DNA of 64,000 nt from Dermatobacter hominis (GTDB lineage: Bacteria > Actinomycetota > Acidimicrobiia > Acidimicrobiales > Microtrichaceae). Location of the stretch: positions 1,426,001 through 1,490,000 of the forward strand of contig NZ_CP085840.1 in assembly GCF_020715685.1 (NCBI RefSeq), written 5' to 3'. The notes beneath the pieces are model-generated. The model searched no databases and had not been told where the DNA came from. It saw only the letters and a program-made list of their open reading frames with translations. The number at the start of each line of letters is the position of its first letter. Position 1 is the first letter of the stretch. The translations under genes were made by a program, and so were the position numbers. Shown in pieces: positions 55,400-63,211 of this stretch.

Positions 55400-56358
55400 T
55401 AGAACCCCAGCTCCTCGCCGAGCGCCTCGGCGATGCGCGCCGTCGCGCGCACGCCGTGCGAGCGGTGGAACAGGAACGGCAGGTAGAGCACGGGCAGGCC
55501 CGGGGGCAGGCCGGCGCGGAGCCGGTCGAGGTGCGGCACCCGGCTGCGGCGGAGGCTGACCGCGAGCTCGGCGCCGTCGAGCACCGGCTCCACGCCCTCG
55601 CCCACTCGCTCCTCGAGCACCGCGACGCCGTCGGGCTTGCGCAGGCGGTCGAAGATCTCCTCCTCGGACCGGCCGAACAGCTCGGGCAGCACCCGGTTCA
55701 CCACCACCGACGCGACGTCGATGTGGGTCTCGCCCTGCAGGCGTTCGATGAGCTCGAGCGTCTCGGAGACCGGCATCTCCTCGGGGACCGTGACGACGAC
55801 CACGCCCGTGGTCTCGGCGTCGGTGAGGATGTCGATCATCCAGTCCGTCTGGGACCGGACCAGGCCGACCTTGACCAGGTCGTTGATGGCCACCGGTGCG
55901 GCGAGCTGGCCGACGACGTGGCCGGTGGCCGAGGCGTCGACCACGACCAGGTCGTAGTTGCGCTCGCGCACCTCCCAGGTGAACTTGCCGACCGTCAGCA
56001 ACTCGTTGACGCCCGGCGCCGCGTTGGCCACGAAGTCGAACGTGCGGGCGAGCGGGCCCATCTTGGCGAGCAGCGGCAGCCGCAGGTTCAGCCGCATGTA
56101 CTCCTTGAGCGACGCCTCGGTGTCCATCGACATCGCGAAGAGGCGCTTGCGGACCTCGGTCGGCTCGAAGCGCAGCGGTCCGACGCCGAGGAAGTCGGCC
56201 AGGTTGCCCTTGGCGTCCACCTCGCACACGAGCGTCCGCTTCCCGCGCGAGGCGGCGAGCATCGCGATCGACGACGCGACCGACGTCTTGCCGACGCCAC
56301 CCTTGCCGGTGACGAAGAGCAGCTTCCGGTCGAGCAGCCCGAGCGTGGTGCGTGCCAT
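55399..56358 (-). CDS. ArsA/Get3-like ATPase, canonical subunit
   Basis: 319 residues. Deviant Walker A VTGKGGVGKTS with signature Lys19, VCEVDAKGNLADFLG, DLVVVDASATGHVVG, and VVVNRVLPELF. A SIMIBI-class ATPase; the family includes anion-pump and membrane-protein-targeting ATPases, so the cargo is unknown. ATG 56358 preceded by GGGAGGTC. First of the coupled pair. Confidence 0.9.
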   Translation of the reverse strand: MARTTLGLLDRKLLFVTGKGGVGKTSVASSIAMLAASRGKRTLVCEVDAKGNLADFLGVGPLRFEPTEVRKRLFAMSMDTEASLKEYMRLNLRLPLLAKMGPLARTFDFVANAAPGVNELLTVGKFTWEVRERNYDLVVVDASATGHVVGQLAAPVAINDLVKVGLVRSQTDWMIDILTDAETTGVVVVTVPEEMPVSETLELIERLQGETHIDVASVVVNRVLPELFGRSEEEIFDRLRKPDGVAVLEERVGEGVEPVLDGAELAVSLRRSRVPHLDRLRAGLPPGLPVLYLPFLFHRSHGVRATARIAEALGEELGF

Positions 56359-56403
56359 GGTGGGTGACCTCCCCCTTCCCGCGCCGGGCGGGAGCGGGAC
56401 CGA

Positions 56404-56637
56404 TCAGGTGGAGAACCCGAAGCTACGGCCCTCGGCCGCGCTGCCGATCTCGATGTAGGCGATCTTGGCGGACGGCACACCGATCTCGTTGCCCTTGCGG
56501 TCCGTCAGCCACAGCACGAGCTTCTCGTCCGCCAGCACCTCGTCGACCTGCGCGCGCAGGGCGTCGCGGTCGACGTCGTCGCCGAGCTGGAGGTCGATCT
56601 CCCGGGGGGAGTAGGTCACGCCGATGCGCACGTCCAC
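56404..56637 (-). CDS. DUF3107 family protein
   Basis: 77 residues, small actinobacteria-specific protein. DVRIGVTYSPREIDLQLGD, KLVLWLTDRKGNEIGVPSAKIAYIEIG is the family pattern. GTG 56637 has AGGAG seven to eleven bases upstream. Same strand as, and 45 bp before, the ArsA pair. Confidence 0.88.
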   Translation of the reverse strand: MDVRIGVTYSPREIDLQLGDDVDRDALRAQVDEVLADEKLVLWLTDRKGNEIGVPSAKIAYIEIGSAAEGRSFGFST

Positions 56638-56729
56638 GTGTGGGGCTCCTGGTCGGATGGTCGGGGTCGAGGGTCGACCCATCGCAGGGGCCAGCCTACC
56701 GACCCATCGCTGCGTGGTAGCCACGTGCC

Positions 56730-57749
56730 GTGCCCGCCGACCCCTTCCTGTCCCCCGTCCTCTCGGCCTTCCGCCGGGTCCGCCTGTTCGAGGCCCCGAC
56801 CCCCCTGCAGGCCGCGCCGCGCCTGTCGGCCGAGCTCGGCCCCGACGTGCTCGTCAAGCGCGACGACCTCACCGTCCTGGGCCTGGGCGGCAACAAGGTG
56901 CGCAAGCTGGAGTACCTGCTGGGGCGGGCGCGGGCCGACAGCTGCGACACGGTGGTGACCTTCGGGGCGCTGCAGTCGAACCACGCCCGCCAGACCGCGG
57001 CGGCCTGCGTGGTCGCCGGCCTGCGGTGCGAGCTCGTGCTCACCCGGGCGGTGCCGCGGCACGGGGAGGCGTTCGACCGGGGCGGCAACGTCGCGCTCGA
57101 CCACCTCTTCGGGGCCACGGTCACCGTGGTGGACAACGACGACGACCTGATCGCCGCGGCGGTCGCCGGGGTGAGCGAGCGGATCGCGGCCCGGGGCGGC
57201 ACCGCGCACTGGATCCCGCCCGGCGGCTCCGACGCCGTCGGCACGCTCGGGTACGTCGCCGCGGGCATGGAGCTCGGCGAGCAGATCCTCGAGCTCGACC
57301 GCCACGTCGGCGACGTCGTGGTCGCCGTGTCGACCGGCGGCACCTACGCAGGGCTCCTCACGGGCCTGCGGATCGCCGGGTCGCTCGCCAAGGTGCACGG
57401 CGTGTGCGTCTACAAGCCCGAGCCCCGCACCCGGGAGGTCGTCGAGGGGCTGCTCGCCGACGTCGCCGGGCTCCTCGGGCGGACGCCGCTCCCCGGCACC
57501 GCGGTGCACCTCGACGACTCGTTCCTGGGCGACGGCTACGGGCTGCCCCACCCGGGCACGCTCGACGCGATGCGCACCTTCGCCCGCACCGAGGCCCTCG
57601 TCCTCGACCCCGTCTACACGGGCAAGGCCGCCGCAGCGCTCGTCGCCTGGGCCGGCGAGCGGCGCTTCGGCGCCGGCAGCGGCGTCGTGTTCGTCCACAC
57701 CGGTGGCGCGCCCGGGCTCGGCGCCTACCCGGACCTCGACCTGTCCTGA
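56730..57749 (+). CDS. D-cysteine desulfhydrase / ACC deaminase family PLP enzyme
   Basis: 339 residues. Tryptophan-synthase-beta fold: VKRDDLTVLGLGGNKVRKLEYLLG with PLP Lys56, TFGALQSNHARQTAAAC, GGSDAVGTLGYVAAGMEL, STGGTYAGLLTG. Distinguishing ACC deaminase from D-cysteine desulfhydrase needs active-site comparison; the latter is commoner in bacteria. GTG 56730. Confidence 0.88.
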   Translation: MPADPFLSPVLSAFRRVRLFEAPTPLQAAPRLSAELGPDVLVKRDDLTVLGLGGNKVRKLEYLLGRARADSCDTVVTFGALQSNHARQTAAACVVAGLRCELVLTRAVPRHGEAFDRGGNVALDHLFGATVTVVDNDDDLIAAAVAGVSERIAARGGTAHWIPPGGSDAVGTLGYVAAGMELGEQILELDRHVGDVVVAVSTGGTYAGLLTGLRIAGSLAKVHGVCVYKPEPRTREVVEGLLADVAGLLGRTPLPGTAVHLDDSFLGDGYGLPHPGTLDAMRTFARTEALVLDPVYTGKAAAALVAWAGERRFGAGSGVVFVHTGGAPGLGAYPDLDLS

Positions 57750-57761
57750 CCCCCCACCCGT

Positions 57762-57807
57762 TCTGTGATGCTCGATACGTCGGGATCGACGTATCGAGCA
57801 TCACAGA
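57762..57807. terminator. Bidirectional hairpin, perfect 20-bp stem
   Basis: Arm TCTGTGATGCTCGATACGTC and its exact complement, loop GGGATC, between convergent genes. No T-tract. Confidence 0.8.
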
Positions 57808-57821
57808 GCCGGCGCGACGGG

Positions 57822-58574
57822 TCAGCCGGAGAGGCGCTGGAACCGCCGGGCGCTCCACCAGGTCAGCACGATCGCCACCAGGGCCGAGCCGACCAGCCCC
57901 CACACCACCGCGCTGTCGCCCCAGTCGCCGGCGAACAGCGAACGGGTGCCGTCGAGCACGTAGGTCAGGGGGTTCGCCTTGGACAGCTTCTCGAGCCACG
58001 CCGGCGCGAGCGTCATCGGCAGGAACACGCCGGACAGCAGCAGCAGCGGCAGCGAGACGCCCTGCACGAACGGGGCGAAGGAGTCCTCGTCCTTGAGGAT
58101 CAGCCCCATGGCGTAGCTGGCCGAGGCGAGGCCCATGGCGAGCACGCACACCGCCAGGATCGACACCAGGACCCCGAGCCACGACGGCGCCAGCCCGAAG
58201 GGGATGGCCACCACGGTCAGGATCACGGCCTGCACACCGACGGTGACCGTGTTCGACAGGGCGCGGCCCATGATCAGCGAGGACCGGTGGGCCGGCGTGA
58301 CGCGCTGTCGCTCGACGACCCCTTCACGCAGCTCCTGGATGATGCCGAAGCCGGCGAAGCCGGCGCCGAAGATCACGAGCTGCAGCAGGAGCCCCGGCAC
58401 GAAGATCAGCCACGACTCGTCGCCGCCCAGCCCGCCGCCGCTCACGTTGACGAGCAGCGGGCCGAACAGCACGAGGTAGAGGATCGGCTGCGTCAGCCCG
58501 AAGAACACCCAGACGGGGTTCCGGATGAAGCTGCGCATCTGTCGGTCGAAGATGACCCAGGTCTCGGTCAGCAC
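57822..58574 (-). CDS. ABC-2 type transporter permease
   Basis: 250 residues with six helices. ABC-2 membrane family, DrrB-like: LTETWVIFDRQMRSFIRNPVWVFFGLTQPILYLVLFG at the N-terminus in two parts, and LLLLSGVFLPMTLAPAWLEKLSKANPLTYV in the C-terminal half. Pairs with the upstream ATPase to export a drug or lipid. GTG 58574 has AGGAG six bases before it. Confidence 0.92.
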   Translation of the reverse strand: MLTETWVIFDRQMRSFIRNPVWVFFGLTQPILYLVLFGPLLVNVSGGGLGGDESWLIFVPGLLLQLVIFGAGFAGFGIIQELREGVVERQRVTPAHRSSLIMGRALSNTVTVGVQAVILTVVAIPFGLAPSWLGVLVSILAVCVLAMGLASASYAMGLILKDEDSFAPFVQGVSLPLLLLSGVFLPMTLAPAWLEKLSKANPLTYVLDGTRSLFAGDWGDSAVVWGLVGSALVAIVLTWWSARRFQRLSG

Positions 58575-58675
58575 GATGGGCTCCTGACGGGTTCGGGCGG
58601 GGCGGTCGTGGGTGGGGTGGTCGTGGGCGGGGCGGTCGTGGGTGGGGATGTCGTCGGCGGGGTGGACGCGGTCAT
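58568..58675 (-). CDS. Candidate 35-residue Pro/Thr-rich bridging ORF
   Basis: ATG 58675 overlaps the ATPase stop (ATGA) and the frame ends seven bases into the permease gene. Sequence is almost only Pro and Thr, encoded by the 15-bp repeat at 58604-58663. Could couple translation of the two genes or be chance; no family is known. Confidence 0.25.
   Translation of the reverse strand: MTASTPPTTSPPTTAPPTTTPPTTAPPEPVRSPSC
58604..58663. repeat. 15-bp G-rich tandem repeat, four units
   Basis: GGTCGTGGG(T/C)GGGG plus one variable base at 58604, 58619 and 58634, and a diverged unit at 58649, between the ABC ATPase stop and permease start. Confidence 0.75.
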
Positions 58676-59706
58676 GCGGCGTCCTCCTCGCGGAGGGAGC
58701 GGCCGGTCAGCGTGAGGAAGACGTCGTCGAGCGTCGGGCGCCGCACCTCGACCGCGGTGAGGGGCAGCGACGCGGCGTCGAGCGCCCGCAGCAGCACCGG
58801 CACGGCGGTGTCGCCGCGATCGACGGTCAGGACCAGCCGCTCGCCCTCCCCGCCGACGTCCTCGATGGCGCTCGTGCGGGGCTGCAGCGCCTGGTCGGCG
58901 ACCTGCTGGGCCGCCCGCAGGTCGCCCTCCACCGCCACGCTGATCACGTCGCCCGACACCTGCGCCTTCAGCGCGTCGGGCGTGTCGTCGGCGACGATCG
59001 AGCCGTGGTCCATCACCACGATGCGGTCGGCCAGCGCGTCGGCCTCGTCCAGGTAGTGCGTGGTGAGGACGATCGTGACGCCCTTCTCCTCCCGCAGGAA
59101 CCGGATGTAGTCCCACAGGTTGGCCCGGCTCTGCGGGTCCAGGCCGGTGGTGGGTTCGTCGAGGAACACGAGCTTGGGGTCGTGCATGAGCCCGAGCGCA
59201 ACGTCGAACCGCCGACGCTGGCCTCCCGACATCTCGGACAGCGCTCGCTTCTCGAACCCCTCGAGGCTGAGCGACGGGAGGAGGGCGAGCATCCGCTGCT
59301 GGGCCTCGGCCTTGCCGATGCCCTGGAGCCGGGCCTGCACGACCAGCTCCTCGCCCACCACCGTGCCCGGCGCGGGGACGGCGCCGATCTGCGCGACGTA
59401 GCCGATCCGCCGCCGCACCTCCCGCGGGTCCCGGGCGACGTCGACGCCCGACACCATCGCCGCTCCCGCCGTCGGCGCGAGCAGCGTGCAGAGCATGCGG
59501 AGGGTGGTCGTCTTGCCCGCGCCGTTGGGGCCGAGGAGGCCGAGGATCTCGCCCTCCTGCACGTCGAAGTCGATCCCCTTGACCGCTTCGACGGGACCCG
59601 TGCGGGTCTTGAAGGTGTGGGTGAGGCCCCGGACGGAGATCACCGATGGGTTCTGGGCGCTGGCGACGTCGGACACGGGACGGAGCCTCGCAGCCCGTCT
59701 CCGCAT
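58672..59706 (-). CDS. ABC transporter ATPase, DrrA-like
   Basis: About 344 residues from ATG 59706; GTG 59676 is an alternative. Walker A GPNGAGKTTT, signature LSEMSGGQRRRFDVALGLM, Walker B VFLDEPTTGLD, H-loop TTHYLDEADAL, and a C-terminal DrrA-type domain ending RRPTLDDVFLTLTG. Drives the ABC-2 permease. Follows its PadR regulator by about 12 bp, with an operator-like site at its start. Confidence 0.93.
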   Translation of the reverse strand: MRRRAARLRPVSDVASAQNPSVISVRGLTHTFKTRTGPVEAVKGIDFDVQEGEILGLLGPNGAGKTTTLRMLCTLLAPTAGAAMVSGVDVARDPREVRRRIGYVAQIGAVPAPGTVVGEELVVQARLQGIGKAEAQQRMLALLPSLSLEGFEKRALSEMSGGQRRRFDVALGLMHDPKLVFLDEPTTGLDPQSRANLWDYIRFLREEKGVTIVLTTHYLDEADALADRIVVMDHGSIVADDTPDALKAQVSGDVISVAVEGDLRAAQQVADQALQPRTSAIEDVGGEGERLVLTVDRGDTAVPVLLRALDAASLPLTAVEVRRPTLDDVFLTLTGRSLREEDAA

Positions 59707-59723
59707 AGTCAAGTTTGATTACT
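59706..59723 (-). promoter_or_regulatory. PadR-type operator, copy 1
   Basis: TAGTCAAGTTTGATTACT on the plus strand, between the PadR stop and the ATPase start. It matches the site at 60371-60388 in 14 of 18 positions. Confidence 0.5.
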
Positions 59724-60360
59724 TCTGGAGCTCGTACCGCCACCGCGACGCCGGGTGCTCCTCGCCCTCCGGCTCCTCGTCGGCGAACCAGTACCGACCC
59801 TCCTCCAGCCGCCGCCGGAACCCACGGCTCCAGTCGATCTCCGCGTCGAGCCGACTGGAGGTGAAGTCGAGGATCTCGCGCACGTGGTCGGGGATCTCGC
59901 CGTCCTCGCCGGTGGCGCCCTCCCGGATCGATTCCCGCTGGAACCGGAGCTGCTGCACCTCTCCCTCGAGCTGCGAGATCCGGGCTCCCATCGCCGCGAT
60001 CAGCTCGCGCCGGGAGGCGAAGGGCATGAGGCAGAGCGCAGGGATCAAGGGCTCGCTGCCGTGCTCGACCTTCCACCACGCCTCCCGCAGCCCGGTCTGG
60101 AACTCCTTCTCCCCCTCGCCGGTCACCCGGTAGCGCCGCTTCGGCCGACCCGGCCCCCGCGGCCCCTCGCCGGCGTCGTCGGCGACCGCCTCGATCAGGC
60201 CGTCCTTCTCGAGCGTCGAGATGGCGGAGTAGATGGAGCCGGGCTGGACGTTCGCCCAGTCGCCCAGGTGCCACGTCATGAGCTCGCGCCGGACGACGTA
60301 GCCGTGCACGGGCTGGGCGACGCGCATGAGGCCGAGCACCAGGAGCCGCACCGGGGTCAT
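59719..60360 (-). CDS. PadR family transcriptional regulator
   Basis: 213 residues. N-terminal winged helix: LLVLGLMRVAQPVHGYVVRRELMTW, PGSIYSAISTLEKDGLIEAV, RPKRRYRVTGEGEKEF. C-terminal dimerisation coiled coil (about 125-200). Typically represses a linked transporter operon until a toxic ligand binds. ATG 60360 with leaderless -10 TAGCCT (60367-60372). Confidence 0.93.
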   Translation of the reverse strand: MTPVRLLVLGLMRVAQPVHGYVVRRELMTWHLGDWANVQPGSIYSAISTLEKDGLIEAVADDAGEGPRGPGRPKRRYRVTGEGEKEFQTGLREAWWKVEHGSEPLIPALCLMPFASRRELIAAMGARISQLEGEVQQLRFQRESIREGATGEDGEIPDHVREILDFTSSRLDAEIDWSRGFRRRLEEGRYWFADEEPEGEEHPASRWRYELQK

Positions 60361-60366
60361 GCCGCG

Positions 60367-60388
60367 AGGCTAGTCAGATTTGACCACT
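60367..60388 (-). promoter_or_regulatory. Leaderless padR promoter with operator copy 2
   Basis: -10 TAGCCT (60367-60372) lies six bases before ATG 60360 and overlaps the operator TAGTCAGATTTGACCACT (60371-60388, plus strand), whose core GTCA-N4-TGAC is dyad. Autorepression is likely. Confidence 0.5.
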
Positions 60389-60417
60389 CCGAGACGGCCC
60401 GCCACCGCCGCCCGGGG

Positions 60418-60423
60418 TACCGT
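60418..60423 (+). promoter_or_regulatory. Leaderless -10 box for the DUF1801 gene
   Basis: TACCGT, 6 nt before ATG 60430. Confidence 0.35.
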
Positions 60424-60429
60424 CCGCGG

Positions 60430-60996
60430 ATGGCCGACGCCTCCGCAGGATCCGCGCTCGTGGACGAGTACCTGGCCGGCGTGCCCGAGCCGCAGCGCAG
60501 CACGCTGGCGGCGCTCCGGACGACCCTTCGCCGCGTCCTCCCCGGTGCCGAGGAGTGCATCAAGTACGGCATGCCCGCGTTCGCGCTCGACGGGCAGGGC
60601 GTCGCCGGCTTCGCCTCGGCCAAGCACCACTGCGGCTACTTCCCCTTCTCGAGCACCGTGCTCACCACGGCGGGCGACGCGGTCGACGGCTACCGGACCT
60701 CGAAGGGCGGACTGCAGTTCCCCGTCGACCGGCCGCTGCCCGTCGGCCTCGTGCGCACGCTCGTGAAGCTCCGGATCGCCGAGCTCGGCGCCGTCACCGA
60801 CGGCGTGCGCCGCGAGTACTTCGCCGACGGGCAGCTCAAGGCCGAGGGGCCGATGAGGTCCGGCGAGCCCCACGGGACGTGGCGCTGGTACCGCAAGGAC
60901 GGGACGGTGCTGCGGACCGGGCAGTTCCGCGACGGCGAACAGGTCGATGGGCGCGCCGCCGCGCGGGGTGGTGCCGATCGGCACCGCCGGGCGTGA
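60430..60996 (+). CDS. DUF1801 protein with MORN-like C-terminus
   Basis: 188 residues. DUF1801 (YdhG-like) domain, about 5-115: VDEYLAGVPEPQRSTLAALRTTLRRVLP, ECIKYGMPAF, HHCGYFPFS, GGLQFPVDRPLP. Residues about 130-172 form two MORN/antitoxin-like repeats (YFADGQLKAEGPMRSGEPHG, TWRWYRKDGTVLRTGQFRDG). The last dozen residues are encoded by a half copy of the family A palindrome. Divergent from padR. Confidence 0.85.
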   Translation: MADASAGSALVDEYLAGVPEPQRSTLAALRTTLRRVLPGAEECIKYGMPAFALDGQGVAGFASAKHHCGYFPFSSTVLTTAGDAVDGYRTSKGGLQFPVDRPLPVGLVRTLVKLRIAELGAVTDGVRREYFADGQLKAEGPMRSGEPHGTWRWYRKDGTVLRTGQFRDGEQVDGRAAARGGADRHRRA

Positions 60997-61003
60997 CCGA
61001 GCG
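60979..61003. repeat. Half copy of the family A palindrome
   Basis: 25 bp matching the right arm of 36688-36739 at 22 positions. It encodes the end of the DUF1801 protein and its stop codon; the left arm is missing apart from a 7-bp remnant that makes a 16-bp palindrome at 60970-60985. Confidence 0.65.
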
Positions 61004-61020
61004 GCGCCGTCGGTGCGAGA

Positions 61021-61962
61021 TCAGTCCCGCTCGGCGCGGAACTCGTCGAACGACATCACGGTCGCCGGATCGGGCGCGGTGACGTCGATCGGCTCCCCGT
61101 AGCGGTCGAACACGACGTCGTAGCCGATCGACTCGCCGATCATGGACACGTCGAACCCCGCCGCGGCGGCGACGATGTCGAGCTCGTAGCGCTGGTGCAC
61201 CAGCAGCCCGGTGTCGTCGACCCAGTAGTGCAGCGTCGTCGTCGGACCGAACGCCCGGGTCGCGTCGGCCGCCGCCGTGCCGCTCAGCACGCCGGCACCG
61301 GCGACGCGGTCGAACAGCTCGGCCAGCTCCGCGTCCACCTCGTACTCCGTGGCGGGCCGGCCGTCCACGGTGCCGGCGCCCACCTCTCGCGCCCCGTCCA
61401 GGAAGGACAGGTCCTGGAGCGGGCCGAACGGGTCCTGCTGCTCCACGAGCGCCTGGAGGTCCATGCCGGTCATGGCCTCGAACTGATCGCTGTCGAGCGA
61501 CACCCACGCCGTGCCGGCCGGAAGTCCGGGGAACGCGTAGTACATCGTCCCGTCGACGATCCGGAACGGCACCTGGCCCGCTCCCGGCACCTCGGTGACC
61601 CCGGTCTGCACGCGGCCGTCGGAGGTCCCGGACGACTCGGTGACGATCGAGCCGACGGGGTCGGGCATCTCCATCGTCAGCGTCGTCCGCACGGTGGGCT
61701 GCGAGCGCGACCGCTCGAGCGCGGCCCGGAGCGCGGCGGCGGCCCCGGGGCTGGCGGGTGCCGGCGGCGCCGTGGTCGTCGACGTCGTCGCGGGGGCGAT
61801 GCGGTCCGCTCCCCCAGGGACGGCGGCCCTCGGCCCGCTGGTGAGCTCGACGCCGTCGGGCGTCCCGTCGCCGCAGCCCGCCACGGCCAGCACGGCCGCG
61901 GCGACCGCCAGCGCGGCGACGGCACCGCGGCGCGACCGACCCACGGCCTTCCTCGTCCTCAT
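61021..61962 (-). CDS. LppX/LprG-like lipoprotein
   Basis: 313 residues. Signal helix and lipobox LAVAGC with Cys30, a Thr/Pro/Ala linker, then a domain with SQPTVRTTLTMEMP, TMYYAFPGLPAGTAWVSLD and TLHYWVDDTGLLVHQRYELD. This pattern is that of LppX_LprAFG-like lipid-carrying lipoproteins, weakly conserved. ATG 61962. Lies behind mrp. Confidence 0.75.
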   Translation of the reverse strand: MRTRKAVGRSRRGAVAALAVAAAVLAVAGCGDGTPDGVELTSGPRAAVPGGADRIAPATTSTTTAPPAPASPGAAAALRAALERSRSQPTVRTTLTMEMPDPVGSIVTESSGTSDGRVQTGVTEVPGAGQVPFRIVDGTMYYAFPGLPAGTAWVSLDSDQFEAMTGMDLQALVEQQDPFGPLQDLSFLDGAREVGAGTVDGRPATEYEVDAELAELFDRVAGAGVLSGTAAADATRAFGPTTTLHYWVDDTGLLVHQRYELDIVAAAAGFDVSMIGESIGYDVVFDRYGEPIDVTAPDPATVMSFDEFRAERD

Positions 61963-61984
61963 GCCGATCGTGTTCGGTGCGCGA

Positions 61985-63127
61985 TCAGAGGATCTTGAGC
62001 TCGGCGTTGAAGCGCCGGGTCGGCGCCAGCTCGACGTCGACCCGCTCGGCGATCGCCGCGAACTCCTTCGCGGCCTCCGAGTCGGGCTCGGCGACCGTGA
62101 TCGGCGTACCGGTGTCGCCGCCCTCGCGGAGGGCGGGGACCAGCGGGATCTGTCCGAGCAGCGGCACCTGGACCTTGTCGGCCAACGCCTGGCCGCCGCC
62201 GCTGCCGAAGATCTCGTATCGCTTCCCGTCGTCGCCGGTGAACCACGACATGTTCTCGATCACGCCCTTGAGGTCGAGGCGGACCTTCTCGGCCATGAAG
62301 GCGGCGCGCTGCGCCACCGTCTGCGCCGCCGGCTGCGGCGTGGTCACCACGTACAGCTCGGCGCGCGGCAGGTACTGCGACAGCGAGATCGACACGTCGC
62401 CCGTGCCCGGCGGGAGGTCGACGACCAGGTAGTCGGGCTCGTCCCAGTACACGTCGGTGAGGAACTGCTCGAGCGCCTTGTGGAGCATGGGGCCCCGCCA
62501 GATGACCGGCTGGTCCTCCTCGACGAAGAAGCCCATCGAGATCAGCCGGACGCCGTGGGCCTCGGGCGGGATGATCATCTGGTCGATCAGCACCGGGGGG
62601 CGCTCGATGCCGAGCATCCGCGGGACAGAGAAGCCCCAGACGTCGGCGTCGACGATGGCGACCGACTTCCCCCGTGCCGCCAGCGAGATCGCGAGGTTGG
62701 TGGTCACCGACGACTTGCCGACGCCACCCTTGCCCGACGCCACGAGGAGGACGCGCGTCTTCGACGACGGGTCGGCGAACGGGATGGCGCGCCCCTCCGA
62801 GTGGCCGTGGGTCGGCTGCGAACCCGCGGTCGACGCCGGGTCGCCGTGCAGCTTCTGGCGGAGGACGGCCCGCTCCTCGTCGGTCATCGAGGTGAACTCG
62901 AGGGCGACGCGGTCGACGCCGTCGAGCGCGGTGACGGCCTCGGTGGCGCGCCGCTCGATCTCGTTCTTGAGGGGGCAGCCGGGCGTGGTGAGGGCGATGG
63001 TCAGGGCCACCGTCCCGCCGTCGACCTGCACGCCGCGCACCATGTCCAGGTCGACGATCGAGCGGTGCAGCTCGGGGTCCTGGACGGGGCGCAGCGCATC
63101 GATGACGGCGTCAGAGGTGGGGGCCAT
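61985..63127 (-). CDS. Mrp/ApbC (NBP35) family Fe-S carrier ATPase
   Basis: 380 residues. N-terminal MIP18 domain (1-75, DPELHRSIVDLDMVRGVQV, TTPGCPLKNE), then P-loop SGKGGVGKSSVTTNLA from about 131, VAIVDADVWGFSVPRMLG, VDLPPGTGDVSISL. The CxxC that usually precedes EIFG in Mrp is replaced by GDDGKR. ATG 63127 with GGAAG upstream. Confidence 0.94.
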   Translation of the reverse strand: MAPTSDAVIDALRPVQDPELHRSIVDLDMVRGVQVDGGTVALTIALTTPGCPLKNEIERRATEAVTALDGVDRVALEFTSMTDEERAVLRQKLHGDPASTAGSQPTHGHSEGRAIPFADPSSKTRVLLVASGKGGVGKSSVTTNLAISLAARGKSVAIVDADVWGFSVPRMLGIERPPVLIDQMIIPPEAHGVRLISMGFFVEEDQPVIWRGPMLHKALEQFLTDVYWDEPDYLVVDLPPGTGDVSISLSQYLPRAELYVVTTPQPAAQTVAQRAAFMAEKVRLDLKGVIENMSWFTGDDGKRYEIFGSGGGQALADKVQVPLLGQIPLVPALREGGDTGTPITVAEPDSEAAKEFAAIAERVDVELAPTRRFNAELKIL

Positions 63128-63211
63128 GCGCTGAGCTTCCCTGCACGACGCCGCCGACGGCAAGCCGCCCCGGCGTGCCATCCGGCGCCTCCTCGCCCCC
63201 GCCGGTGCGCC

